From positions 53,379,090-53,443,089 of the forward strand of contig NC_079209.1 in the NCBI RefSeq assembly GCF_026745355.1: 64,000 nucleotides of DNA, read 5' to 3'. Made by a program: the position numbers and the translations under genes. Position 1 is the stretch's first letter. The number at the start of each line of letters is the position of its first letter. The notes below the pieces were generated by a model. It worked only from the letters and a program-made list of their open reading frames with translations. It had not been told where the DNA came from and searched no databases. The DNA is from Beta vulgaris subsp. vulgaris. Its lineage: Eukaryota; Streptophyta; Magnoliopsida; Caryophyllales; Amaranthaceae. Positions 37,249-50,200 of this stretch are shown here, one piece after another.

Positions 37249-39799
37249 GAAATTTAAAAAATATGAAAACATTTACCCAGATGTTCCTTCACCGTTCTTA
37301 TTAGGACATCTTTGCTTATTGTGTCCTGAAACCTTACAAATGCTACATCTATATTTGCCAGACCTATCAGCTGCATCCATTTCATTTTGTATTCGAGTGG
37401 ACCGTGGACGTCCAGCTCCACGTTTTAGCCTCTCATCAGCTATAATTCTGGACCATCATATGGAGAACAATTATGCATATCAGGCACAGGCTTGAAAAAG
37501 GACATATAAGTAGATCGATACGAGCTAGTCAGAAATGAAGCGTCCAAAAACCACTATATGACAAGCTCCGGTGACGACATACCGCAAGGACATGAGAACA
37601 CGGCAACTTATATATTATGACTTTCTCACATGTACATGTCTTCTGCATTAAGTTAACCGTGTGTTTCTTTCCACCTTTCCCTGCAATACGGTCTCCACGA
37701 CCAGTAGTGACCTCAAATAGCCCTCGTTCATAATCAAACACAATCACCTCATGAGCACCTGCCTTCTCCATGTTCTTTTCAATGATGGTAGTCGCCTTCG
37801 GGCTATAATCATGGCCTTCCTCAAGTCTTTTTCTACCTAATTCTCTCCTTGTAGCAAAATAAGAATTGACACGATAAAATGTCATTCTTACCAAAGCAGT
37901 GATCGGAAGACATCTTGCCCCTTTTAGGACACCATTAAACACTTCAGACATGTTGGTGGTTTGCACACCATATCTACACCCACCATCATGATGTAGAGAC
38001 CATAGATGAAGGGGAATGTCCAACAGATATCTAGCTGCCTCGACATTAATGGAGCCAATTCGATCCATATAGTACAAAAACTTCCTTTTCTGCCTAGCAT
38101 ATGCAGCTTTTCCGAATAGATTCTTGATGGCAGCATTCTTATACTTCGAATTCAAGTTCGAAGCAAGATGACGCACACAAAAGCGGTGATGTGCATATGG
38201 TTCTTCCCATCCACTACCAGGCTCGTTCATAGCTGCAAGGATACCCCTATGACGATCAGAGATGACACACAAATCCTTTCTATCTGTGACGGAACGTCTA
38301 ATGCAAGCTAAAAACCAAGACCAGTCCTCCGTGCTTTCTTCCTCCACAACGCAAAGGCAAGTGGGAATAGCTGGAAATTAGCATCTGTTCCCATAGCAAT
38401 CAATAATTTGCCTTTGTATTTCCCGTACAAGTGAGTACCATCTATAGTGATAAGAGGCCGACAATGACGGAATCCGGAAATGGAGGGTTTAAAGGCCCAG
38501 AAGACCCTCCTAAAGATGTGCGTAGTAGGATCTTGTGTTGGGATCGTACTCCAGTAAACGACAGTGCCTCGATTGGACTCTTTCAAGGCTTGCAAGTACC
38601 TCGGTAACTCTTGATACGACTTCTCCCAATCACCAAAAATATTGCTGATTGCCTTTTGTTTTGCTAACCAAGCTCTCTTATATGTTATTGAAAATTGATA
38701 TTGGTTCTTCACAAAAGTAAGGATGGACTGAACTTTGAATGAAGGATCAGTCCTAATGAAATCCTCGATAAGATCAGCAACGAAATCTGATGAAATGAGA
38801 GGATGGTCTCCACATGTTATGTCTCTAAACAATTGCTTGCATGTGGACCAACATATCGTACAATTTTGAATGAGAACGACTTAGTCATGATTGCACGCAA
38901 CCTCCATGGACAGTGACACACTTCCTTTCTGGCACATTCAATGACATACTTTGTGGGCTCTGACTCTAACACCCGAAACATCTGGTTTCTAGAGATCGAC
39001 CATGCTTTCACAAAATTCTTTAATTGCTGCAATGAGGCGAACTCTTGTCCTATCTCAAATTCAGAAGCCACAATCAATGAACTAGTGCAATTCCAAGTCA
39101 TCCATGAATCTATTAACCTTTGATCAACTTCGTCAACTCTAAGCCAATTTTGTGAAGGAACACCAGCCTTTATTGCCTTGTCAGCTAATTCTCTTGCATC
39201 ATCATCCTCATCCCTATCAGAATCCACATGCTCCTCCTCGTTTCCCAAAAAATCAACATCATTTTGATGTAGAGTGTCAAGATGGAATGTGGATGGTATG
39301 TGGGGAGACGAAGCAGGAGAAATAAACTCATTCATGTGCTGATTAACATAATGTGGGTCTGACAACATGCTAGTAAATGATTCAAATTGCATATTAGGAG
39401 CTGATGTCGGTACCTCCATGCTATCCCTAAAGTCCATTGAAGGTACATAACCCACATTACTTTGCACATTTATCTCTTTGGGAACTTGTTCAATGTACAC
39501 CTCCATTGCCATGGCTGACGTTTGTGTCACTGAAAGCCACATAGCACTCAGTGACTCGTCATCCTCTAGTGCAATTGGCACATATTTTCCCGGCATCGGA
39601 TATCTCATAAACAATTTAGTTCCACATACATACGATCACATCCAACAACGTCATATACCCTATTCAGAATCTCTTGAAACATCATACCGGAATTGATGAA
39701 CAAAAACTTTTTCCTTCCACCTCTATACACAATATCAACATCATTTTGAGATAATTCACCATTCCAATAAAGGTATAGAGGATATTTAGGTTGTTCCAT
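37249..39799 (-). pseudogene. Mutator-like (MULE) transposase remnant with SWIM and CCHC zinc motifs
   Basis: The minus strand encodes, in order: an N-terminal LYLYWNGEL...DVDIVYRGG domain (39799-39605), a MuDR-type DNA-binding region (about 39130-38840, EIGQEFASLQQLKNFVKAWS), the catalytic core with ITIDGTHLYGKYKG, VISDRHRGI and TNMSEVFN as probable DDE residues, CVRHLASN, a SWIM zinc finger (CTCEKVIIYKLPCSHVLA, about 37570) and a CCHC knuckle (CSICKVSGHNKQRC, about 37330) after a GRPRSTRI linker. One-base frame breaks are seen near 39612, 38830, 38343, 37535 and 37440, so the element cannot make a full transposase from this copy. The breaks and the family are read directly; the exact ancestral exon structure is not known. 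Confidence 0.9.
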
Positions 39800-40229
39800 A
39801 TTCTACATACAAAAACATAATGTTTAATTAAGTTATTCTTATTCTACATATTCAAACAATATGAACACTATTTTTCACCTATACTAGTAGTATTTACAAC
39901 ATAAACACAACAATTCATGCAAAATCAACCATCACAAAATGCTCAAATCCATTTTAACCAACCAACAACTAAATTATACTAATCAAACAACTAAACAATA
40001 TGCTAATAACCTTCGAATTATACTAATCACCTTCCAATTATACTAACCTTCCAATTCATACAAAATCAACCATCACAATATCCTAAATTTTTAATCATCA
40101 ACAACTAAATTATACTAATCAAACTAAACAATTTCCATCTAACAGTTACAAACCTAAAATACATAACAAATATGGCATGCTAAACAAATTAAATTAAAAA
40201 AAAACAAAAAAAAATACTCACAAAGATGG

Positions 40230-40400
40230 CTGTGGTCGGAAGAGAGAGAGGGAGAAGTGACGGAATCCGGTGAGGTGGTGCGCTGTCGTCGGAAGAGAGA
40301 GAGGGAGAAGTGACGGAATCCGGTGGTGAGAGCTCCGGTCGCCGTGTGCGGTGAGGTGAGGTGCGGCGCTGTCGTCGGAAGAGAGAGAGGGAGAAGTGAG
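40230..40400. repeat. GAGA-rich direct repeats upstream of the MULE transposase
   Basis: GTCGGAAGAGAGAGAGGGAG followed by AAGTGA occurs three times (about 40235, 40287 and 40374), separated by CGGAATCCGGTGAGGTG-type sequence. It lies 430-600 bp 5' of the first transposase frame on the minus strand, in a position suited to its promoter or 5' UTR. Confidence 0.8.
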
Positions 40401-40465
40401 TTTGAGAGAAAAAAAATTTCGAACGTTAGAAATTGGGGATTTAGGTCTGATTTGGGGATTTTTAT

Positions 40466-40674
40466 AAACCGCTACTCGGAGTAGCGGTTTTCTTTAATGA
40501 ACCGCTACTCCGAGTAGCGGTTTATAGGGTGGGTCCAAAATCTTGTAAACCGCTACTCAGAGTAGCGGTCAATTCTTATGAACCGCTACTCCAAGTAGCG
40601 GTTAATTATTAAATATAACTGCTACCTGGAGTAGCGGTTTTTATGCGTTAACCGCTACTCTGAGTAGCGGTTTT
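40466..40674. repeat. Array of six near-perfect palindromes (AACCGCTACTC / GAGTAGCGGTT)
   Basis: Six 22-25 bp palindromes lie at about 40466, 40500, 40547, 40581, 40617 and 40650. Each is AACCGCTACTC, one or a few central bases, then GAGTAGCGGTT. Central bases vary (CGG, CCG, CAG, CCA, CTG, CTG) while the arms are mostly conserved; copy 5 has changes in the left arm and copy 3 ends GGTC. The array is on the 5' side of the MULE transposase. Confidence 0.95.
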
Positions 40675-41289
40675 ACTGAAGTTTTTTTTAAAAAAAATTT
40701 CTCGCGTGCCGTCCTACGTGGACGGTACGCAGGGAAATAAATTTTTTTGGGGCATATTTTGGGAATTAATCCCCTTTTTGACATTATTCAAGGAAAAAAT
40801 TCTCCTATAATGACCGTGTCGAATAATGATCCTAACCAGCTCTAGTAACATAATATTTAAATGAGCTTGGACGCTTGGTGTCAACTGTCGCGCATTGGAG
40901 ACGCACACGTAACATGCTATGCGGCTCTGACTCTCCCGAGTAGTGACTGTTTGACATGCAGCTTCTCGAGAACCCAACTTAGATTTGTTTGAACAGAGAA
41001 GAAACGAAACACAGATTTGATCAAAAACAACAAATAAAACACCCACCTCCATTTTCAAGTACAGAGATCCTATTTCTTACAATCCATTCTACTCCTACTA
41101 CTTTTACTTTGTCAAATTGTCACCCAACGTAATAATAATACTATACTGCTATCATTTTTATAATGATCATGATGATCTAAATTTCAACTTAGGTTAATTT
41201 TCGTTATTACATCTGCATGTATTTTCTATTTTGTATTGTGTTTTGTTGTTTGAAACAATTGCAGAAAAGTGTGTAATTAAGTACATGAA
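40675..41289. other. Intergenic: probable MULE edge and formin upstream region
   Basis: The sequence after the palindromes contains CGTGCCGTCC...GGACGGTACG (about 40706-40732), a short inverted pair, then low-complexity sequence. I could not define a terminal inverted repeat or target duplication for the MULE here. From about 41060 on it is presumably the formin promoter and 5' UTR. A TTGCAG at 41260-41265 could end a 5'-UTR intron. Confidence 0.4.
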
Positions 41290-44248
41290 ATGGCACTGCT
41301 TCGCAAATTGTTCTTTCGCAAACCACCTGATGGACTTTTGGAGATATCTGAGAGAATCTATGGTACTTTATTCTCCATTCTTTTTCTTTTTGTCTCTCTC
41401 TAATTTATTTTACATATTTGTCTTTATTGTCTGTTAAATTTGCAATATGTTCTATTGTGTATTATTGGGTACCTGCTATTTTACAAAAGAAATCCCTATT
41501 TTATTTAGTCCCTCATAATTTATAATCCAAAGTTAAAACTACAGCTGCTTTGAATGATTTATATCGTCCACATGCATATCTTGTTGTTAATTGTATCATT
41601 TTTAGTATTTTCATTTCAAGATTTAGTGATGAATTTCATAAGTACTTGTTTTTGGGTGCTCTCACCGGAAAGTTGCTGATGTTTTGTATAAATTAGTGGG
41701 TTTGGTCTGCAGAAAATGGTTTAGTATAGCTGATGTTAGTTTGGGTATGTGCGATATAGGTGACGAGATACACCGGTAAGAAAAGTGTAGAGTTGGATTA
41801 TGAGAATTTTAGAAGTTGTACTTAGGGGCCAAACATGACTAGGTTGGAGGGAGTTGAAAGGGTACAAGATGGGATTATGGGAATTTTAGAAGTAGTAGTT
41901 TGTCAATTTGGAGATTTCTTATACTCCATGTCTAGATTATGTCCGAGGTCATTAGATAGGAACCTGAAAATGAAGAGAACCAAAGCATATTGCTATTATG
42001 TAAAGTGTAAACATATAACCAACTTGCTCATGCTCACTATTTCTATAGGTGTATTGACGATCTCCATAGATCTCAAATAAATTTTAGTTACCTTTTTTTT
42101 TATCAACTCTCCGCCATCAATCCCTTTGAGCTGTGACTGAGACACTGAGTTGTATGTATATTCACTGTGTCCATTGTTAAACTTATGAATAGTCAAAACT
42201 TCATAAAATGACGAGATATCTCTTTTGCTTATCCCTATCCCGATGAGCTGAAGCCATAGCTCATATGTTATTTTGAGCATCAAATGTGAATTGATGTCTG
42301 ACCACATGGTCCGTGTCTACATCAATACTCCCTGTGTCTCAAAATACTTAACCCATTTGCTTTTGATACATAGATTAAGAAGGGAGTATAAGGTGCGCCA
42401 TTTGGGAGGTAATGAGGTCAAAAATTGGATGTGACCGAAGTTGTGAGTAATATTATATTTCGGAGAAGAAAAAGTAGAGGTGAGTTAGAAATATGGTCCC
42501 AACCCGAGAAGGAAATGTATAAAGTATTTTAAGACATTCCAAAATGGGAAAAATGAGATGAAGGGAGTTTGATGTAAGCGTATTGCTATTTATCAAACTA
42601 GATCTCGTATCATGATACATTTCCTAAAGAGAATTACACCTTATTGGCTATTTTTTTTAGTTTCAAGATTTATGAATTTTGAACCTAGGGGATGATTTTG
42701 GGGATTTAAGCTTGATTTTGGTTTATCCAATTCCTGAATAAAGAGAACAAAAAGAAAAGAAGGAAAAGAGGGACAATTGAGTTAGTTATTTTGCATTTAA
42801 TATGTGTGAATCACTAATCTAATTTTGGGACCTGTTCCCATGATCATCTGAATAGGCCAACAGTTTCCATAGTTGTTTGATTTATCTCCTAATGCCTTTT
42901 TCTTTTTGTGTAGTTTTTGACTGTTGTTTTACTACTGATTGCTGGGAAGAGAAGAACTACAAAGGTTACTTAGCAGGCATAGTCAGTCAGCTACAAGAGC
43001 AATTTCAAGATGTTGCGTTGTTGGTCTCCAATTTTAGGAAGGCAGAGGTGAAGACCCAGATTTCGAAGATTATGTCGGAGTATGATATGACCATAATGGA
43101 TTATCCATGGCATTATGAGGGTTGTCCTATCCTTTCAATGGAGTTGATCCACCATTTTCTGCGCTCGACTGAAAGTTGGCTTGCACTGGGAGAGCACAAT
43201 GTTCTGCTGTTGCATTGTGAAAGGGGTGGTTGGCCAGTCCTGGCTTTTATGCTTGCTGCACTTTTGATTTATAGGAAACAATACACAGGGGAGCAGAGGA
43301 CCTTGGATATGGTTTACAAGCAAGCGCCTCGCGAGCTTTTGCCAATGTTGTCACCTTTAAATCCCATCCCATCGCAACTTCGTTACCTTCAATATGTATC
43401 AAGAAGAAATGTTGCTTCACAGTGGCCTCCTTTGAATAGGACGTTGAGTTTGTATTGTATAATCTTCAGACTCGTTCCTGTTTTTAGTAAAGAGGGGGGT
43501 TGTCGTCCTATTTTTCGGATTTATGGACAAGATCCACTTAATGATGAGGATCGAACTCCAAAATTATTGTTCTTCAGTCAAGAAAAGAGTAATGCGGCCC
43601 GTTTATATAAGCAGGTGATTTCTGACACAATTCCGTATGTGCTGGCATTATTGGCCTTCCAGTTGGGTTTTGAATTTTGTGTTGTCTTTAATTAGTATAC
43701 ATTGTTTTTTTTTTTGCATGGTCAGTTACACAGTTGTCATTTTTGTTTTTGTGGATCGCACTCATTTCATCATTGGCATCATCTTCTATGCGTTGTCTCT
43801 ACTCTCTCTCTCTCTCTCGCGCCTCTTTCATTATGCTGTCTCTTTTATTCTGTAAAAGTTGGAATGCTTCTTGAGACTATATAAAGCCTAGTATATGCTT
43901 ATTTAACTGCTGCATTGACTCCCCTTGTTCCTTGTGTAGTCACAGAGCTTCTGATATAAAAGCTACTCTGAGAACTAGAATTTTGTCTCTTAATTTTTTG
44001 TCCTTGCCTTATGTTGTGTCCTAGTAAAATTTCAATGACACCTGGTTTACATTTTTTTCGTTGTTACGATGCACTTAATCTCATACTCGCATCTCGTACA
44101 ATTGTTTTTTTGATTTTAATTTTATGACAAGACAGCAGTGCACTTGATATTGGCTTCGTCCTTTTGGTTTCTTAGCTTAGTTAGCATTCTCTTGTTGGGA
44201 TCAACATCACTCATTTTGCATTATCTTTCACCTCTCTCCACAGCTCAC

Positions 44249-44280
<32 letters not shown>

Positions 44281-47200
44281 CTGAGATGTCCTTTGTTTTG
44301 GGATATGTATGTATGTGATTGATATCTTATCTACCTTACAATGAAAATGGCATGGGTGTGGTTCATATCCATCGTAATTGCAACAGAAATGGCATGTGAT
44401 TATCATAGCTATTTGGTTCATTTATTTATTGGTGCAGACAGAATCAGAGCTTATCAAAATTGATATCAATTGCAATATCCAAGGGGATGTTGTGCTCGAG
44501 TGTACAAGCCTGCATGAGGATATGAAGCATGAAGACATGATGTTCCGTATCATGTTCAACACAGCTTTTATAAGGTCCAATATTTTAATTCTTAATCGAG
44601 ATGAAATTGATACACTGTGGGACACTAAGGATAACTTTCCAAAGGAATTTAGAGCAGAGGTTTGTATTTTAGCAACAACTATCTGTTTAGTTGGTTGCTT
44701 GGCATCAGCTGATTCATTTTTCATTTGCCTAATGAGAAGACTTCTCCTTCCTTTTATCTTTTATTAGATTCTGTTTTCAGATATGGATGCTGCTGCTTCC
44801 GAGGTTGCTGCAAATTTGTCATGCTTCGAGGAAAAGGAGGGTGTTCCAGTGGAAGCATTTGCTAAAGCGCAGGAGTTCTTTAGTCATGTCGACTGGCTAT
44901 ATTCGAGAGATGATACTGGTCAAAGTGTGATACATAAAGTTTCGGCACCATCCATTTCCTGCAAAAACATTGACTTTGTTACTGTTCCAGTACTTCCACT
45001 TCCAGATGCTGAGAGTTCTGCCCCACTGTGTAGATCAAGCAATGAGAAGTCAAAGGAGAAACAGAACTCTAACATGATATATAATTTAGAAGACCAGGAT
45101 AATCAGGACTTGCTTTGTCAGAAATCAGTGGATCACAATCTGGCCGAGCAGAAGGTCAAGTCCAGCAAATTTCAGGTTCTGCTGGACCAATATCAGCCAG
45201 GGGTGATTGCTAAAAAAAAACTAGTAGCTTGTCTCAACCCAGGTATGAGAAGGCTTTCGGTCACTCCATGTGCTCCTCAGAGAAAAGATACTAAGTGTCC
45301 TGATAATGTAGAAGATGGTCTAATGGCATCAGGAGTTTCAGTCCATGCAGAGGCGACCGCTTCTCAGCAAGCTTCTCCATCTGTTGTACGAGAAAAACCT
45401 TTAGCCTCTCTTCCTATGCAATCACCACAACAACCTCATGTAGAGGGGTTCGAAGTGGAGCTGTCTTGTAAAGATGTGTGTACAGGCCTTGAAGATGCAT
45501 CAAAATCATCAGCAACTCCTGAGTCATCTCTGATTGCTCGTGAAGGGGAAGCCTCAATATCAAGAGGTGGTCCTCTGCCACCTCCAAAACTTGTTGAACG
45601 GCCATCTATCAATCCTATGCACGAGGATTCAAGTGTGACCGACAGATGTCGACCAACAATATCATCAACTTCTCTAGAGACTCCTTCAAGGAAGGATCCA
45701 TATTTTAAAACATCAACTTCATCATCTCCACAGCTGCGTTCCACACCTTCAAAACTAGAACCAACTCTTCAGTCTCCCTCTAGGCCACCACCACCACCAC
45801 CACCACCACCTCCTCCTCCTCCTCCTCCTCCTGCTGCAGCACCACCACCTCCCCCACTACCTCTTTTGAAAGAGAAACATAGAAAAGCTGAAGCTCCTCC
45901 AGCCCCACTTCCACCCCAGAAATCGAGCTCTTCAAGCTCATTTCCAGCACCACCGCCGCCTCCGCCTCCTGGTCCTGGATTACAGTCACAGCAAGCACAG
46001 GTTTCTGCATCTGTTCCCTGTGCACCTGCTCCCCCTGTTAGTTCTGATAAAGGAGCTCCAAAGATGGGTATGACTCCAGCTCCTGCACCATCTCTAAGTT
46101 CTTTTAATGTAAAGGGACGAAGTCCTTCACGCACTTTAGAACCAAAAAGCTCTCAAACTACAAAATTAAAGCCATTGCATTGGCTGAAGCTGAACAGAGC
46201 AGTGCAAGGAAGTATTTGGGCAGAAACTCAGAAATCTGGAGAACCTTCAATGTATGTAGTGCTTGGAAAGGAATATTGTTTATATTCAACTGTAATGTCT
46301 TACATATCTTGTATTTCAGTGGTAACAGTTTTTTTTTGTCTTTTGTTTCATTTTAGTGCTCCAGAGATTGACATGTCAGAACTAGAGAATCTTTTCTCCG
46401 CTTCAGCACCAAATTTAGATCGAGGAACCATTGGTGGCAAATTGGGGCGTTCTCTTGGAGCTCCCAAATCTGATATAGTGCAACTGGTACAATATTATGT
46501 TTTTCATATATTTCTTTGATACAGTACTCATGCTTGATCAATTTTAGTATTTGAATGGGCGTGTTTACTAACAAAGAGTTGAGGTGGCAGCCGGGCATCC
46601 GTCGTCGTGATGTAGAACTTGATTGAGTTGACGAGTCTCATGAGAGGTTTGTCTAAGAGCATGCTTGTTTGAGCTGTATGATCATGTCTATGCATAAGAG
46701 ATTGCATAATTCTGGGGAGGGTGAAAGAGGTTGAAGCTGGGTAGGAGGAGGAGGAGGAAAATGGGTTAGGGTTAATATGACTTATCAGGGGGTTCCATTA
46801 ATTACATCAACCTAACACAAAGAAAAAAAATTTATTTGCCAATCAAACAAAATGGGTAATGAAAGGTTTTATCTTATTTTCTTTTTCATAAATTCTTTTT
46901 TTTTTGTTTCCTTAAGTTGAACCAAACACCTTAGTTAAAAGTTCAAGGGGATAAGATTAGGTTACCCATGATGAATAGCTAATTTTTTTAATTCAAGTGT
47001 TCAACTGTATATCCTCAATGGCTATATTACACAAAATCTAAAAGGTGGTGGATAAAGATTGAAATTTAATACTTCCTGCATTTTGAAAAAAATTAAACGC
47101 TTATCTAAAAAAGCTTTCACATAAAAAAGTGAAGCGTTTCATCTATTTCAAAATGGAGGAAGTATTTGTTTGCGGTACACATGTAGGTAACCACAATTGG

Positions 47201-50200
47201 TTGTCCTCTTTTTAGTGCTTGTGTGGGCGGTAGATAAAGATTGAAACTTAGTATCAGTTTGCGGTACAAATGTGGGTGCTCACAATTTGTTGTCCATCTT
47301 TATTTTAGCGGGTTTTGTTGCATTTTCCCTTTACATTAGATAGAACTTTTCTGATGTGTACGATTATGTTACCTGGAGGTTGTGTTGTGTGTTGTCGATT
47401 TTGCATGATATTCCACATGTAGATTTAAAATTTTGGATCTGCAAGACAGCAACTTGTCAATTTCAAAGAATTATGTAAGCACTTAAGATTGGAAGGTTCT
47501 CCGGGGGTCTTTTGGATAAGGCCATTCTATAATATAGAGATTGTCTATTATAAGCTTTTATGTGCATTTAATTATGCAACTTGGCTTTGCACCAAGAAAT
47601 ATGAAACTTGACTTATTTATTTGTCACCTCTTAGGAGTTGATCTGGATTAGAGAAAGGAGATTAGAGAACTCATGTTTACATATTTCTCAGGAGTTATGG
47701 GTCATGTAAGCATTTTACACGTAGTTTCGTCAGAGTTGGGCCAAATTCGGAACACTTAAGAAGTTCTATCTTGTCCTGTCTAAGCTTCCTACATGACAAA
47801 AGGCAATTTGTCCGTCTTTGTGAATCTGAGAGTCAATACATGACAAGCTGACACTGCTTCAATAGAACGATTATTGCCTTATGGTGACTGTCAATAATTT
47901 TCATATATTTGTCAAAATAAGGTAACCTAAAAGGTCCATCCTCTTTAATCTTTGGCTCTGAAGTCTGAACTCTAGCAACTCACTCATTTACGTTGATTTG
48001 CCTTCTGATCCGAGGTTTTATCGTCAAATCTTCTGAAATTGACCATCTGTGTTGTGTTTTTTACTTCAGTACGGCTGCGTTTGGTGCATGTCAATTATGG
48101 CTGATATATTATTGTACAGCATTCTTTTGAATTTCATTGTTGTATTAGTATATCTTAGTAGTTTTTTTTTTCGATATACTATATCTTGGTAGTTTGATGC
48201 AACATTATTTCTGTACTTTCTGTCTCCTGCTGTTTTTCCTGTTTGTTTGGTTCATTAATTTTAGATGTTATTTGATCATTTCACCTAAATTTTGTTTTTG
48301 ATTGTCAATTGTCAGTACTCAGTAGTGTATGTTCACCTGAAAACTTTTGCAACTTTCAACACCTTAGTTAGGTTGTTGTGTTACTGTTCTTTCTGTCCTT
48401 TTGGGAATTTTCACAATCTTCATATCTTAACAAATTCCAGTGTTCTTGTTTGTATGGAAGTAGGCGCTAGGTTTACTTAATTGATTTTCTTTCCTTGATT
48501 TGTATTCCTTGTACTTATACATGTTTGTTTCTTGCAGGTTGATCATCGGAGAGCTTCCAATTGTGAGATTATGCTCTCAAAAGTTAAAGTTCCATTACAA
48601 GAACTGATGGTACGCTGAGCTGTTTCAATTGCACATGTGGCTTGTTGAATTCATTGTTTTCATGCATGTCATGGGGTTAGGATGTCACTTGCACGGTCTT
48701 GCTTTGTCAACTAGTTTTAGCGTGTGCGAAGCAGGGATTCTTTTTATGTTTATTTCCTTTTTGAGCGTAGAGAGAAGGAAAAGATGGATAAGTAAAATGT
48801 TTTTCTTTTGTTAGATGTGGGGGTTTGGGGGAGGCAAATTGGTTTAAAGAGTTGAAAGCCCTCAGGAACTTTTTTGTTTTGTTTTCAGGAGTGAAGTGTT
48901 GTAGATTTTAGTTGTGCATGGAGTGTAACAAACTTACTTTCTACTTGATAACGATTAGCTATATGATAATCTTTTCTTAATAATCTAAAAAAGGAACAAG
49001 CAAATGTGGGAAAATCCATGTATGCAAACAGTTCCATGTCCTAGCACATGTAGGAGTCAGTTTGATTTTTCTTCTCTTATTCAAACTTTTTGGTTTTTTT
49101 TTTTCTTTTCTTTTTCCGTATCTACTGAATGTATGTTTTTATGTTGGGAAAACGTTGAGCTTGATTATTCATTATTGTGATGGTTTCATGTCTCATGCCA
49201 AAGCGAATTATTCTTCCAATAATATCTGTGTCATCTAAACATGGTAAAGAAATTTAAATTATTCTAGTATCAAAGGAGGGAGAATATTTTTCTGGACCAA
49301 CTTTCTGGTTTGATTAAGGTGATGATGAGAACAGAACAAGAGAAGGAAGAAGACAAGAAGTTCATAGGAAGCACTGATGAGATTAAGTGTGAACGAGTTG
49401 GGGAGAGGCGGCTAGTGGCCGGGAAGGAGTGAGGAGTGTTTGGCCAGAATTTGCATTTAAAGTGTCTTTTAATGATACCTTATCATCATTAAAGTTTATT
49501 AAGGTGCTATCTTATTATAGTGTTATATTAAGGGGTACTTCTTTACAAACTCTTATGATCCAATTTATTGCAACCTGTGGACTCTAACACAATTTCGGGA
49601 ATTGCGCCCGATGATACCTGATTACCAGCTAAAGGGCTATTCGGGTCAATTCTACTTGGACCTGCGGTGAATCATTATATTGTAAAACATAAAACATACT
49701 CCCTCCGTCCCATAATATAGTGCTTGATTCCATCTTTTCACGGGAATTGTGGTAAATAGAATCTAAAAGAGGAAATTAAAGACTTTACTTTTTATTTATT
49801 TAAATAAATATTGTATGAAAAAAGGTGATTTTAGGAGAGAGAATGGAGATAATTGATGAAAGAGCATTAAATGTAACCTTTGGTTTGTATAAACAAAGCA
49901 AAAAACTAATTTCAAGAAGCTAAATAAATGATGATGACACGGTTTTTCTAGGCAAATCACGAAAAAATATGGAATTAAATATAAAACCAAGCACTATATT
50001 TTGGGACACCCAACATGGAAATGAAGCACTATATTATGGGAGGGAGGGATTATTATTTTAAAATTTTAGGGAAAGAAAAAGGTAATATAAGAGAAAACTT
50101 GTTTCCTTTTCTAACAAAAAATTGTGATAGAATATTATCTAGGCATTTTGGTGGAATATTCCTCTGTTGATGGCCTGTAGACTTCTGCACCCACAGCTCG

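Noticed and set aside
45436..46134. Minus-strand ORFs with poly-Gly/poly-Val
   Set aside because: They are shadows of the proline-rich FH1 exon.
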